From the NCBI RefSeq assembly GCF_030246865.1, contig NZ_CP126738.1:124001-188000 (forward strand): DNA of 64,000 nucleotides, read 5' to 3'. Below are positions 40,729 to 50,599 of this stretch, piece by piece (positions within the stretch are counted from its first letter, which is position 1; every line of letters starts with the position of its first letter). This DNA is from Microbacterium sp. zg-B96. GTDB lineage: Bacteria > Actinomycetota > Actinomycetes > Actinomycetales > Microbacteriaceae. A model generated the notes under the pieces. That model saw only the letters and a program-made list of their open reading frames with translations. It was not told the DNA's origin and ran no database searches. Position numbers and translations under genes: made by a program.

Positions 40729-41539
40729 AGCCGCCCCAGGGCGCCAGCAGCAGGAAGAGCGCGACCGTGACCAGCCAGAACAGTGCGACGAACACCGTGT
40801 CGCGGGCGCGCCACGGCACCAGATGCCGCTCGGTGCGGTCGGGGTACGCCCCGAACGCGCGCGAGTCCATCGCCAGCGCGACCCGCTCGGCATGGCGGAT
40901 GCCGCCCGCCAGCAGCGGCACGATGTAGCCGGACCAGCGGGCGATCGCGGCGAAGGGGCCGCGTCCGCCGTGCGAGCCGCGCACCCGATGCGCCTGGCGG
41001 ATGATGTCCAGCTCGTGCCCGAACCGGGGCACGAAGCGGAACGCGGCCAGCGCGGTGTAGCCGATGCGGTACGGCACCCGCAGCTGCTGCACCATCGACC
41101 GCACCAGGTCGGGCCCGGTCGTGGTGAGCCCCGGCAGCAGCGCGAGCACCACGATCGCGCCCAGGCGCAGCGCGGTGGCGAACCCGACGTGCACCGCGCC
41201 GGCATACAGCGTCCACCCGCCCAGCTGCAGCACGGCACCGGTGCCCGAGACCAGCGCGGCATCCGTCCACACGCTCAGCCCGAAACCGATGAGGAGGATG
41301 CCGAGGGGGACGGCCAGCCCGAGGATCACTGCGAGTCGCACCGTGAATCGCGCACCGATCAGCAGCAGCAGGTACGCCAGCGCCGCGAACGCCAGCGGCG
41401 TCGCGGCATCGCGCACGAACACCAGCGCCAGCATCGCCGGCAACGGCGCGACGAACTTCGCCAGCGGGTTGAGGGCGTAGAGGAACCGCGCCGGCGACGT
41501 GGAGCGGAGCTGGGCGTACGGGTCGACAGTGGTCGTCAT
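40727..41539 (-). CDS. ECF transporter T component (YkoC-like)
   Basis: 270 residues with several membrane helices. LNPLAKFVAPLPAMLAL at the start and the cytoplasmic coupling segment RFVPRFGHELDIIRQAHRVRG, followed by AMDSRAFGAYPDRTE, match EcfT proteins; the Ala-Arg-Gly-like coupling helix reads HRVRG. It couples ATPase strokes to the substrate-binding membrane component. The start overlaps the ATPase gene by 4 bp. Confidence 0.9.
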   Translation of the reverse strand: MTTTVDPYAQLRSTSPARFLYALNPLAKFVAPLPAMLALVFVRDAATPLAFAALAYLLLLIGARFTVRLAVILGLAVPLGILLIGFGLSVWTDAALVSGTGAVLQLGGWTLYAGAVHVGFATALRLGAIVVLALLPGLTTTGPDLVRSMVQQLRVPYRIGYTALAAFRFVPRFGHELDIIRQAHRVRGSHGGRGPFAAIARWSGYIVPLLAGGIRHAERVALAMDSRAFGAYPDRTERHLVPWRARDTVFVALFWLVTVALFLLLAPWGG

Positions 41540-43296
41540 GTCGCACCGCCGGGGAGGTCGGCCAGACGCGCGATGGCGGCCAGCTCCGGATGCCGCGTCA
41601 CGCCGTGCAGCGCCTGGCGCAGCGGCGGCGGGCGCAGCCCCGCCCGAAGCAGCAGGTCGTCGTCGGCGAACACCTCCGGGGTGGGCCCCGACGCCAGCAC
41701 CCGCCCGTCACCGAGCACGATCGTGCGATCGGCGTACTCGGCCACCAGCTGCATGTCGTGGCTCACCACGATGATCGTCGTGCCCTGCCGGTTGAGGTCG
41801 CGCAGCAGCCCCAGCAGCTCGTCGGCCCGCGCGCGATCCTGGCCGAACGTGGGTTCGTCCAGCGCCAGCACCGGGGCGCCGGCCACGAGAGCCGTGCCGA
41901 CCGAGAGCCGGCGCTTCTGCCCGCCGGACAGCAGGAACGGGTGCACATCGGCCTTCGCCGCCAGCCCGAACCGGGCCAGCACCTCGAGCGTGCGCTCCCG
42001 CACCTCGGCCTCCGGGAGCTTCTGCAGCCGCAGGCCGTGCGCCAGCTCGTCGAACACGGTGTGCGCGATGAACTGATGCTCGGGGTTTTGGAAGACGAAC
42101 CCGATGCGCCGGTGCAGCGTGCGGGCATCCGCCCTGCCGGGATCGATGTCGCCGACCTGCACGGCGCCGCGCGGCGGCCGGACGACCCCGGCGATGGCCT
42201 GCACGAGGGTGGTCTTGCCGGCACCGTTGGCACCGACGACCGCGACGAACTCGCCGGCGTGGACGTCCAGGTCCACGCCGTGCAGGATCCGCGACTGCCC
42301 GCGCGACACGGTGAGCCCCCGCACCCGCACGAGCGGCGGGGCGCGGCGGGCGACGGGCGGCGGCGTGCGAGTCGGCGGGACGGATGCCGCATCGGGCGCC
42401 GGCGCCTCCTCCAGCGCCGAGTGCAGTTCGGCCGGGGTCAGCGGGAGGGGATCGAGGGCATACCCGGCGCTGCGCAGGCGCAGCGCGGCGATTGTGGCGG
42501 TGGGCAGCCACACCCCCATCTCGTGCAGTTCCGCCGCACGCCCGCGCAGCACGGCGGCGGCGGGACCGGCGGCGAACGTACGCCCGTCGTGGTCGAGCAC
42601 GACGACGCGGTCCACCAGTGCCATGGCGGCATCCAGGTTGTGCTCCACGAGCAGGATGGCGTGGTCGCCCGCGGCCACCAGCTCTGCCAGCGCGGCGTAC
42701 ACCTCGTCGATCCCCTGCGGATCGAGGTTGGCCGTCGGCTCGTCCAGCACGAGCAGCGGCGACCCCAGCGCGAGGGCGCAGGCGATCGCGAGGCGCTGCC
42801 GCCCGCCGCCGGAGAGCCGGTCCGGGTTCTCGTGCCGGCGCTGCCACAGCCCCACGCGGCGCAGCGCCGCCTTGCTGCGGGCCAGCACCTCGGCCGCCGG
42901 CATTCGCAGGTTCTCCGGGCCGAATGCCACCTCGTCCAGGACGCTCCCGGTCACCAGCTGCGCGTCGGGGTCCTGGAAGACCATGCCCACCTGGGTCGCC
43001 AGCTGCGCGACGGGGGTGGTTGCGGCATCCGCCCCCGCCACCTGCACCGACCCGCTCACCGTCGCGGGGACGGCCTGCGGGATGAGGCCGTTCAGCGTCA
43101 ACGCGAGCGTCGACTTGCCCGAGCCGCTCGGCCCCAGCAGCAGCACCACCTCGCCGCGGGCTATCGTCAGGTCGGCACCCGCGGGGACAGCGGCATCCGC
43201 CCCGGGGTAGCGCACGCCCAGCTCGGTCACCCGCAGCAGCGGGGCGGTGGACGTCGCCGCCGACGCGGCGGGTTCGTCGCGTCGAGGGGAGGTCAC
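41536..43296 (-). CDS. Fused double ATPase of an ECF transporter (YkoD-like)
   Basis: 586 residues with two ABC domains in one chain. Domain 1: GPSGSGKS, signature LSGGGRQR, Walker B LLVLDEPTANLD. Domain 2 (from about residue 325): GANGAGKT, LSGGQKRR, LALDEPTFGQD. A Pro/Ala linker joins them. Fused ATPases of this type are typical of YkoD in the YkoEDC thiamine/HMP uptake system. I start at GTG 43296; a TTG at 43335 is possible. It overlaps the T-component gene. Confidence 0.9.
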   Translation of the reverse strand: MTSPRRDEPAASAATSTAPLLRVTELGVRYPGADAAVPAGADLTIARGEVVLLLGPSGSGKSTLALTLNGLIPQAVPATVSGSVQVAGADAATTPVAQLATQVGMVFQDPDAQLVTGSVLDEVAFGPENLRMPAAEVLARSKAALRRVGLWQRRHENPDRLSGGGRQRLAIACALALGSPLLVLDEPTANLDPQGIDEVYAALAELVAAGDHAILLVEHNLDAAMALVDRVVVLDHDGRTFAAGPAAAVLRGRAAELHEMGVWLPTATIAALRLRSAGYALDPLPLTPAELHSALEEAPAPDAASVPPTRTPPPVARRAPPLVRVRGLTVSRGQSRILHGVDLDVHAGEFVAVVGANGAGKTTLVQAIAGVVRPPRGAVQVGDIDPGRADARTLHRRIGFVFQNPEHQFIAHTVFDELAHGLRLQKLPEAEVRERTLEVLARFGLAAKADVHPFLLSGGQKRRLSVGTALVAGAPVLALDEPTFGQDRARADELLGLLRDLNRQGTTIIVVSHDMQLVAEYADRTIVLGDGRVLASGPTPEVFADDDLLLRAGLRPPPLRQALHGVTRHPELAAIARLADLPGGAT

Positions 43297-43365
43297 GGCG
43301 GATCCAGAAGACGAAGGGACGGGGTCCCGCCCCAACTTAGCCGAGCCTCACCGAAACATGGCAGG

Positions 43366-43917
43366 TCAGTACACGCTCGCGCGGGCGACCCCGGCGCGGC
43401 GCAGCGCGACACCGATCGCCAGCCCCGCCGCCGTCCACACCACCGGTCCCAGCACCGACAGCGCCAGGTACGTCACCTGCGCCCACGGCGCCAGCGTGGC
43501 GAGGTTCGCGACCGTCGCCACGACCACCGCGACGAGCACGCCGATGACGACCGCGGAGATGAAGAACCGCCACGGCTTCCACACCCGGTAGCGGGTGGCG
43601 GCGGCGACGAGCTCCTGGATGCCGCCGAACAGCAACGCCGTACCGATGAAGCGCATCGCCCAGTGCGGCGCCATGGCGCTGGCCACCAGCGCTGCGATCA
43701 GGTGTGAGATGAGCGCCACCCAGGGCAGCCGTACGGCCTCCTGCGCGATGATGCCGGGGAGCACATGCACGCCCAGCACGAAGCCGTAGACGATCGGGAT
43801 GCCGGCGACGATCGCGGGGGTCACCCAGCCGGCGAAGCCGCCGAGCAGGCCCGTTGCCACACCGATCGCCGCGCACGTCAGCAGGACGCGCGTCGAGAGA
43901 CGGGATGCCGGGGCCAC
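43366..43917 (-). CDS. ECF transporter S component (YkoE-like)
   Basis: 183 residues from GTG 43917 with about six hydrophobic segments. TGLLGGFAGWVTPAIVAGIPIVYGFVLGVHVLPGIIAQ and LFGGIQELVAAATRYRVWKPWRFFISAVVIGVLVA follow the YkoE pattern, so the likely cargo is thiamine or its pyrimidine precursor. The cargo assignment rests on the gene order S - fused ATPase - T. No THI-box riboswitch is recognisable in the 68 bp upstream. Confidence 0.8.
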   Translation of the reverse strand: MAPASRLSTRVLLTCAAIGVATGLLGGFAGWVTPAIVAGIPIVYGFVLGVHVLPGIIAQEAVRLPWVALISHLIAALVASAMAPHWAMRFIGTALLFGGIQELVAAATRYRVWKPWRFFISAVVIGVLVAVVVATVANLATLAPWAQVTYLALSVLGPVVWTAAGLAIGVALRRAGVARASVY

Positions 43918-43985
43918 GCGTCCCAGCGTATCCGCTCGCGATCGGTGGGTGCCGGGCGGTCTCCCGGAGAAAACCAGGAAATCCC

Positions 43986-44981
43986 TCAGCTTCGGCGGCG
44001 ACGGCTGCGCAGCCGCACGGCGGGCAGCGGCGGGGCAGGCACCCGCTCCGGCCCGTGCCCGACGACGTGACCGAACCGCGGCGAGTCGGCCTCCCACGCC
44101 TCGCGCGCTTCGACGATCTCCTCGTGGGATCGACCGACGAAGTTCCACCACATCACGATGTCGCTCTCGAACGGCTCGCCGCCGAGGAAGAACACCGTGG
44201 CTTGCGCGCTCGCGGTCAGTTCCACGGCGTCGTGCCCGGGTGCGAGGTACAGCAACTGCTGCGGCGCGAGGGGCACCGCGGCATCCGGCCCCGTCGTGAC
44301 CATCACCTCACCGGTGACGCCGACGACGGCGTGCTCCCACGACGCCGCCAGCGGCAGCCGCACGCGGGCGCCGGCGGCAAGGCGCAGCTCCGCGCCGACG
44401 AGGGGCGTATAGGTGGATGCCGGTGAGGTCACGCCCGCCAGGGAGCCCATCACGACGGTCGCCTCCGTGCCGTCGCCGAGGGGCACCTGCGGCAGCTGCT
44501 CGTGCTGCTCGAAGGCCGGCGGGCCGTGGCGGCGGGACTCCGGAAGCGCGACCCACAGCTGCAGGGCATCCAGCGGAATCGGGCCGTCGCCGACGGAGTA
44601 TTCGGAGTGGGCGATCCCCGCCCCGCTGGTCATGAGATCCAGCGCGCCACGGCGCACCACGACGTCGCTGCCCACGGTGTCGCGGTGGCGCACTTCGCCC
44701 ACCAGCGGCCACGTCACCGTCTGCAGCCCGATGTGCGGGTGGGGCTCGACGCGCATGATCGTCGACTGCGGGCCGAACCGGTCGAGGAAGCACCACGCAC
44801 CGACGGTCGGCAGGTTGCGCTGCGGCAGGCTCCGGTGAACCTGCATGCCGCGCAGGCCCCCCAACGGCACCTCACGCGCCTCCAGCAGCAGCACGCCGGG
44901 GGTCTCCGCTTCGGCGGTGGACGTCTTGGCCTCCGCAGCCGGGAGTGGCTGCGCAGCGGCCTCGGCGTCCCATCGGGTCAT
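43986..44981 (-). CDS. Pirin family protein
   Basis: 331 residues. EPHPHIGLQTVTW and SGAGIAHSEYS contain the metal-binding His and Glu residues of pirin in the N-terminal cupin, and a second cupin follows. The C-terminus has an Arg-rich end. Bacterial pirins include quercetinase-like dioxygenases and redox regulators; which applies is unclear. Its ATG overlaps the GNAT stop (ATGA), so the two are co-translated. Confidence 0.92.
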   Translation of the reverse strand: MTRWDAEAAAQPLPAAEAKTSTAEAETPGVLLLEAREVPLGGLRGMQVHRSLPQRNLPTVGAWCFLDRFGPQSTIMRVEPHPHIGLQTVTWPLVGEVRHRDTVGSDVVVRRGALDLMTSGAGIAHSEYSVGDGPIPLDALQLWVALPESRRHGPPAFEQHEQLPQVPLGDGTEATVVMGSLAGVTSPASTYTPLVGAELRLAAGARVRLPLAASWEHAVVGVTGEVMVTTGPDAAVPLAPQQLLYLAPGHDAVELTASAQATVFFLGGEPFESDIVMWWNFVGRSHEEIVEAREAWEADSPRFGHVVGHGPERVPAPPLPAVRLRSRRRRS

Positions 44982-45319
44982 GCCGATGCTTCCCCGGCGG
45001 CATCCTGACCGCTGCGGAACGGCCACTGCACCACCAGTCCGGCGACCTCGTTCTCCCGCAGGTACTTCGCCACGAACGGGCACAGCGGTTCCACGACTTC
45101 GCCGCGGCGGGCGACATCGGCCATCGCCTCGCCGAGGAGCGCGCTTGCCACGCCCCGCCCGCGGAACGCCGGATCGATCTCGGTGTGGATGAAGCGCAAC
45201 CGCCCGCGCGGGTCGATCTCGAACTCGGTGTAACCCGCGAGCACACCCCCGAGCCGGATCTCGTAGCGGCTGTCGCCGTCGTCGCGGGTGACTGTCGTGG
45301 GGGTATCACTGTCGGCCAT
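44978..45319 (-). CDS. GNAT family acetyltransferase (YidJ/YjdJ-like)
   Basis: 113 residues from ATG 45319 with GGAGGAG upstream. YEIRLGGVLAGYTEFEIDPRGRLRFIHTEIDPAFRGRGVASALL is the small GCN5-like N-acetyltransferase fold, and PLCPFVAKYLRENE matches the one-domain branch that binds acetyl-CoA with a C-terminal Cys/Pro motif. Substrate unknown. It is transcribed with the pirin gene. Confidence 0.88.
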   Translation of the reverse strand: MADSDTPTTVTRDDGDSRYEIRLGGVLAGYTEFEIDPRGRLRFIHTEIDPAFRGRGVASALLGEAMADVARRGEVVEPLCPFVAKYLRENEVAGLVVQWPFRSGQDAAGEASA

Positions 45320-45444
45320 GGGGGCTCCTCCGGGTCGCTGGATTCCAACGTAGGTGCGGCACGCCGATTCCGCGAGGCTCACCGGGTCGTCGGCGTGATG
45401 CGTCTACCTTGGGTGCCACGCAATGTCGCGCCCAAGGAGAACCG

Positions 45445-47712
45445 ATGACTACTCATCCGCCTACCCCACACGGCGGCGCCGCGGCGCTCGCCCCAGACCC
45501 CGACCTGCCTCCCGTCGCCCTGCCGGAGCGTGAGACGCGCTGGACGCTGCCGAAGATCCTGCTGTGGGCGGGCATCGCCCTCCTCGGCGGGCTCGCATGG
45601 GTCATGCTCGCCATCGTGCGCGGCGAGACCGTCAACGCCATCTGGTTCGTGTTCGCCGCGGTGTGCACCTACCTCATCGGCTACCGCTTCTACTCGAAGG
45701 TGATCCAGAAGCACATCACCCGGCCCGACGACCGGCGCGCGACCCCTGCGGAATACAAGCAGGACGGCAAGGACTACGTCCCCACCGACCGCCGGGTGCT
45801 GTACGGCCACCACTTCGCCGCGATCGCCGGCGCCGGACCGCTGGTCGGCCCGGTGCTGGCAGCCCAGATGGGCTACCTCCCCGGCACGATCTGGATCATC
45901 GTCGGCGTCATCCTGGCCGGTGCGGTGCAGGACTACCTGGTGCTGTTCTTCTCGATGCGCCGCGGCGGCCGCACGATCGGTCAGATGGCCCGCGACGAAC
46001 TGGGCCGCATCGGCGGGACCGCGGCGATCGTGGCATCCCTGCTCATCATGATCATCATCGTCGCGATCCTCGCGCTCGTCGTGGTCAACGCCCTCGGCGA
46101 GAGCCCCTGGGGCGTGTTCAGCGTCTCGATGACCATCCCGATCGCGCTGTTCATGGGCTGCTACCTGCGATGGATCCGGCCCGGCAAGATCACCGAGATC
46201 TCGATCATCGGCTTCGTGCTGCTGATCACCGCGATCATCGCCGGCGGCTGGATCGCCGACACCGAGTGGGGCGCGGCGCTGTTCACGCTGGATCGCACCA
46301 CGATCGCCTGGGGCATCATCATCTACGGCTTCATCGCCGCGGTGCTGCCGGTGTGGCTGCTGCTGGCCCCGCGCGATTACCTGTCGACGTTCATGAAGAT
46401 CGGCGTCATCGTCATGCTGGCCGGCGCGATCGTGCTGGTGCGTCCCGAAATCAACGTTCCCGCGTTCAGCGAGTTCGCCGATGGGGAGCTGGGGCCGGTG
46501 TTCTCCGGACCGCTCTTCCCGTTCCTGTTCGTCACGATCGCGTGCGGCGCCCTCTCGGGGTTCCATGCGCTCATCGCGTCGGGCACGACGCCGAAGCTCA
46601 TCGAGAAGGAGCGGCAGACCCGCTTCATCGGCTACGGCGGCATGCTCATGGAATCGTTCGTCGCGATCATGGCGCTGGTCGCTGCGATCTCCATCGACCG
46701 TGGCATCTACTTCGCCATGAACGCCTCCGCCGCCGCGACCCTGGGCACCGTGGAAGGGGCCGTCGCGTTCGTGAACGGCCTGGGGTTGGCGGGGGTGAAC
46801 CTCACCCCGGACATGCTCACCGACACTGCGGCCGCCGTCGGCGAGGAGAGCATCATCTCCCGCACCGGCGGCGCGCCGACGCTGGCCCTGGGTCTGGCGA
46901 ACATCATGCAGCAGGCCCTCGGTGGACAAGCGATGATGGCCTTCTGGTATCACTTCGCGATCATGTTCGAAGCGCTGTTCATCCTGACCGCGGTGGATGC
47001 CGGCACGCGCGTGGCCCGCTTCATGCTGCAGGACTCCATCGGCGTGGTGGTCCCGAAGTTCCGCGACCTGTCCTGGCGACCCGGAGTGTGGATCTGCACG
47101 GCGATCATGGTCGCCGGCTGGGGAGCGATCCTCATCCTGGGCGTGACGGACCCCCTCGGCGGCATCAACACGTTCTTCCCGCTGTTCGGCATCGCCAACC
47201 AGCTGCTGGCGGCGATCGCGCTGTCGGTCGTGCTGGCGATCGTCGCCAAGCGAGGCAAGAGTTACGTGAAGTGGCTGTGGATCATCGCGCTGCCGCTGGC
47301 CTTCACCGCGGTGGTGACCATCACGGCGTCGATGTACAAGATCTTCTCGCCGGTGCCGCAGGTGGGTTACTGGGCCAACAATGCCGCGTTCCGAAACGCG
47401 CTCGCCGCCGGCGAGACCTCGTTCGGCACGGCGCCGACGGTCGCGGCGATGGAGGCGGTCGTGCGCAACACCGCCGTGCAGGGGACGCTGTCGATCATCT
47501 TCGTGGTGCTGTCGATCATCGTCATCACCACGTCGGTGCTCGTGAGCATCCAGGCCATCCGCCGCGGCGGCGGGGATGAGCACGAAGTGCCGCCCGTGCC
47601 GTCGCGGCGCTTCGCCCCGGCGGGACTCATCGCCACGAAGGAGGAGCGCGAGATCGAGAAGCTGTGGGAGCAGCTTCCCGCCGACAAGCGCCCCACCACC
47701 GGTGGGCACTGA
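45445..47712 (+). CDS. cstA: Carbon starvation protein CstA-type transporter
   Basis: 755 residues from ATG 45445 (AAGGAG upstream) with some 16-18 membrane helices. FAAVCTYLIGYRFYSKVIQ, GHHFAAIAGAGPLVGPVLAAQMGYLPG and FGIANQLLAAIAL are CstA signatures. CstA and BtsT import pyruvate or peptides when carbon is scarce. A small YbdD protein follows 13 bp later, as in other bacteria, and the pair is probably one transcript. Confidence 0.93.
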   Translation: MTTHPPTPHGGAAALAPDPDLPPVALPERETRWTLPKILLWAGIALLGGLAWVMLAIVRGETVNAIWFVFAAVCTYLIGYRFYSKVIQKHITRPDDRRATPAEYKQDGKDYVPTDRRVLYGHHFAAIAGAGPLVGPVLAAQMGYLPGTIWIIVGVILAGAVQDYLVLFFSMRRGGRTIGQMARDELGRIGGTAAIVASLLIMIIIVAILALVVVNALGESPWGVFSVSMTIPIALFMGCYLRWIRPGKITEISIIGFVLLITAIIAGGWIADTEWGAALFTLDRTTIAWGIIIYGFIAAVLPVWLLLAPRDYLSTFMKIGVIVMLAGAIVLVRPEINVPAFSEFADGELGPVFSGPLFPFLFVTIACGALSGFHALIASGTTPKLIEKERQTRFIGYGGMLMESFVAIMALVAAISIDRGIYFAMNASAAATLGTVEGAVAFVNGLGLAGVNLTPDMLTDTAAAVGEESIISRTGGAPTLALGLANIMQQALGGQAMMAFWYHFAIMFEALFILTAVDAGTRVARFMLQDSIGVVVPKFRDLSWRPGVWICTAIMVAGWGAILILGVTDPLGGINTFFPLFGIANQLLAAIALSVVLAIVAKRGKSYVKWLWIIALPLAFTAVVTITASMYKIFSPVPQVGYWANNAAFRNALAAGETSFGTAPTVAAMEAVVRNTAVQGTLSIIFVVLSIIVITTSVLVSIQAIRRGGGDEHEVPPVPSRRFAPAGLIATKEEREIEKLWEQLPADKRPTTGGH

Positions 47713-47725
47713 GCGAGGCCGGTTG

Positions 47726-47962
47726 ATGGACCAGAGCAATGCGGTGGCCCGCACGTCGCGCGGGGGACTCGGATCCCTCGTGCGGCGGGCGGGCCGCGGC
47801 ATCCGCTGGTATTTCCAGACCCTCATGGGCGACAGCGCGTATGCCACCTTCGTCGCCCACCAGCGCATCCACCACCCCGACCAGGAGCCGCCGACCGAGC
47901 GGGAGTTCTGGCGGCAGAAGATGGCCGAGCAGGACCGCAATCCCGGCGCGCGCTGCTGCTGA
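47726..47962 (+). CDS. YbdD/YjiX family protein
   Basis: 78 residues. GIRWYFQTLMGDSAYATFVAHQRIHHPDQEPPTEREFW is the family core. YbdD/YjiX proteins accompany CstA-type transporters and are needed for or adjust their activity. The N-terminus is Arg/Gly-rich and the end GARCC carries two Cys. It is translated just after cstA. Confidence 0.9.
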   Translation: MDQSNAVARTSRGGLGSLVRRAGRGIRWYFQTLMGDSAYATFVAHQRIHHPDQEPPTEREFWRQKMAEQDRNPGARCC

Positions 47963-47966
47963 CCGG

Positions 47967-47988
47967 GGCGCCTGCTCGCCCAGGCGCC
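47967..47988 (+). terminator. Weak stem-loop after cstA-ybdD
   Basis: GGCGCCTG and CAGGCGCC form an 8-bp stem just after the ybdD stop, but no T-run follows. It may help terminate transcription before the helicase gene. Confidence 0.35.
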
Positions 47989-48055
47989 TCCGATCGGGCG
48001 TGCCCGGCCTGGCCGGGGTGCCCCGCCGGCCCGGGGGTCGTGCAGACTCGACAGT

Positions 48056-50587
48056 GTGACCCTTCTTGACGCCGTCCGTGCCGCGCCCGATCCCGACGGC
48101 GTGTACGACGCGTTCGTGACGTGGGCCACCGAACAGGGATTCGCGCTGTACCCGGCGCAGGACGAGGCCGTCATGGAACTCGTCTCGGGCGCGAACGTGG
48201 TGCTGTCCACCCCCACCGGCACCGGCAAGTCGCTCGTCGCGATCGCCGCTCATGCGGCATCCCTCGCCGCGGGTGGCCGCACCTACTACACCGCCCCCAT
48301 CAAAGCGCTCGTGAGCGAGAAGTTCTTCGCCCTCGTCGACATCTTCGGCGCCGACAACGTCGGGATGGTCACCGGCGACTCGTCGGTCAACCCCGAGGCG
48401 CCGATCGTCTGCTGCACCGCCGAGATCCTCGCGAACATCGCGCTGCGGCAGGGCGCGGATGCCGATGTGGACCAGGTCGTCATGGACGAGTTCCACTACT
48501 ACGGCGACCTCGATCGTGGGTGGGCTTGGCAGGTGCCGTTGCTGCTGCTGCCGCGCGCGCAGTTCCTGCTCATGTCGGCGACCCTGGGAGATGTCACCGA
48601 CATCGCCGACGACCTCACTCGGCGCACCGGTCGCCCGACCGCCATGGTCACCGGTGTCGAGCGACCCGTGCCGCTGCATTTCTCCTACGAGCGCCGGCCC
48701 GTGCACGAGGTGGTGGCCTCGCTCCTGGACGAGAAGGAGCGGCCGGTGTACATCGTGCACTTCTCGCAGGCCGCCGCGCTGGAGCGCGCGCAGGCGCTGG
48801 CCAGCGGCAAGGTGGCCTCGCGGGAGCAGCGGGATGCCATCGGCGAGGCGATCGGCGGGTTCCGGTTCAACACTGCGTTCGGCAAGACGCTGTCGCGGCT
48901 CGTGCGCGCCGGCATCGGCGTGCACCACGCCGGCATGCTGCCGCGGTACCGGCGCCTCGTGGAGACCCTCGCCCAGCGAGGCCTGCTGCAGGTCATCTGC
49001 GGCACCGACACGCTCGGGGTCGGCATCAACGTGCCCATCCGCACCGTCGTGATCACGGCGCTGTCCAAGTACGACGGCGTCAAGATGCGCCAGTTGTCGG
49101 CGCGGGAGTTCCATCAGGTCGCCGGCCGGGCGGGCCGGGCCGGCTACGACCCCTACGGCAACGTCGTGGTGATGGCCCCGGAGTGGGAGATCGAGAACGA
49201 GGCGGCACTGCGCCGCGCCGGCGACGACGCCGCCAAGCGCAAGAAGATCGTGCGCAAGAAGGCGCCCACCGGGGTCGTCAACTGGGGTCTCGGCTCGTAC
49301 GAGCGGCTCATCCAGGCGCAGCCGGAACCGCTCATGCCGCACCTGCAGCTGACCGCGGCGATGCTCATCAACGTCATCGGGCGCGGCGGCGACGTGTTCG
49401 GCAACGTCCGCTCGCTCGTGTTCGACAACCACGAGCCCCGCGCCCGCCAGTACGACCTCGCCCGTCGGGCGATCGCGATCTTCCGCACGCTGGTGTCCGC
49501 CGGCATCGTGGAATCGGGCGCCGACGGCATCCGACTCACCATCGACCTGCAGCCGAACTTCGCGCTCAACCAGCCGCTGTCGCCGTTCGCGCTCGCCGCC
49601 ATCGACCTGCTCGATCCCGAGGTGGAGCTGGGCCGGGGTGCGGATGCCACGCCCGGCGCGGCCGGCACGGTCGGCACCGGTCACTACGCCCTCGACGTCG
49701 TCAGCGTCATCGAGGCGACCCTCGACGACCCGCGGGCGATCCTCAACCAGCAGGAGTACAAGGCGCGGGGCGAAGCGGTCGCGGCGATGAAGCGCGACGG
49801 CGTGGAGTACGAGGAGCGCATGGCGCTGCTCGAGGACATCACCTATCCCAAGCCGCTGGCAGAGCTGCTGCTGCAGTCGTTCGAGGTGTTCGCCTCGAGC
49901 CAGCCCTGGGTGCGTGACTTCCACCTGTCGCCGAAGTCCATCGTGCGCGACATGTACGAGCGGGCCCTGTCGTTCGGCGAGTTCGTCGCGCTGTACCAGC
50001 TGGGCCGCAGCGAGGGCCTGGTGCTGCGCTACCTCAGCGACGCGTTCCGCGCGATCCGCCAGACCGTGCCGGCCGAGGCGCGCACCGACGACCTCATGGA
50101 CGTCATCGAGTGGCTGGGCGAACTCGTGCGCCAGGTGGACTCGAGCCTCGTCGACGAGTGGGAGGCGCTGACCAACCCGACCGCCGACCCGGACGCCCCC
50201 GTCGTGCCGCCCGCGCCGCCGTCGGTGCTCACGAACCGCCGCGCCTTCACGGTGCTGGTGCGCAATGAGATGTTCCGCCGGGTGCGGCTGGCGGCCCTGC
50301 AGGACGACGACGCGCTCACCGCGCTGGACCCCGACGCGGACTGGTCGGGTGTGCTGGATTCCTACTACGACGAGCACGACGAGATCCTCACCGGCGGTCC
50401 GGCGCGCTCGCCGGGACTGTGCGTCATCGACGAGACCGATGCGGCATCCGGCAGCTGGCGCGTCGAGCAGATCATCGACGACCCGGCCGGCGACCACGAC
50501 TGGCGCATCCGGGCCGAGGTCGACCTGGAGGCGTCCGACGAGGAGGGCGCCGCCGTGGTCCGCGTGACCGAGGTCGTGCGGCTGTAA
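48056..50587 (+). CDS. Ski2-like DEAD/DEAH helicase with DUF3516
   Basis: 843 residues from GTG. STPTGTGKSLVAI near residue 50, MDEFHYYGD (DExH variant), MSATLGDV, GVHHAGMLPRYRRLVE, GTDTLGVGINVP and FHQVAGRAGRAGYDPYG are superfamily 2 motifs of the Ski2/Lhr-like group. The C-terminal 400 residues match DUF3516, an actinobacterial extension. It probably unwinds RNA in processing or decay. A CAGACT hexamer 7 bases before the GTG may be a leaderless promoter. Confidence 0.92.
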   Translation: MTLLDAVRAAPDPDGVYDAFVTWATEQGFALYPAQDEAVMELVSGANVVLSTPTGTGKSLVAIAAHAASLAAGGRTYYTAPIKALVSEKFFALVDIFGADNVGMVTGDSSVNPEAPIVCCTAEILANIALRQGADADVDQVVMDEFHYYGDLDRGWAWQVPLLLLPRAQFLLMSATLGDVTDIADDLTRRTGRPTAMVTGVERPVPLHFSYERRPVHEVVASLLDEKERPVYIVHFSQAAALERAQALASGKVASREQRDAIGEAIGGFRFNTAFGKTLSRLVRAGIGVHHAGMLPRYRRLVETLAQRGLLQVICGTDTLGVGINVPIRTVVITALSKYDGVKMRQLSAREFHQVAGRAGRAGYDPYGNVVVMAPEWEIENEAALRRAGDDAAKRKKIVRKKAPTGVVNWGLGSYERLIQAQPEPLMPHLQLTAAMLINVIGRGGDVFGNVRSLVFDNHEPRARQYDLARRAIAIFRTLVSAGIVESGADGIRLTIDLQPNFALNQPLSPFALAAIDLLDPEVELGRGADATPGAAGTVGTGHYALDVVSVIEATLDDPRAILNQQEYKARGEAVAAMKRDGVEYEERMALLEDITYPKPLAELLLQSFEVFASSQPWVRDFHLSPKSIVRDMYERALSFGEFVALYQLGRSEGLVLRYLSDAFRAIRQTVPAEARTDDLMDVIEWLGELVRQVDSSLVDEWEALTNPTADPDAPVVPPAPPSVLTNRRAFTVLVRNEMFRRVRLAALQDDDALTALDPDADWSGVLDSYYDEHDEILTGGPARSPGLCVIDETDAASGSWRVEQIIDDPAGDHDWRIRAEVDLEASDEEGAAVVRVTEVVRL

Positions 50588-50599
50588 CGGCTCGGGCCC

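Noticed and set aside
43918..43985. TPP riboswitch upstream of the YkoE-like gene
   Set aside because: A CTGAGG run is present on the - strand, but it overlaps the pirin stop and the other conserved THI-box segments are missing.
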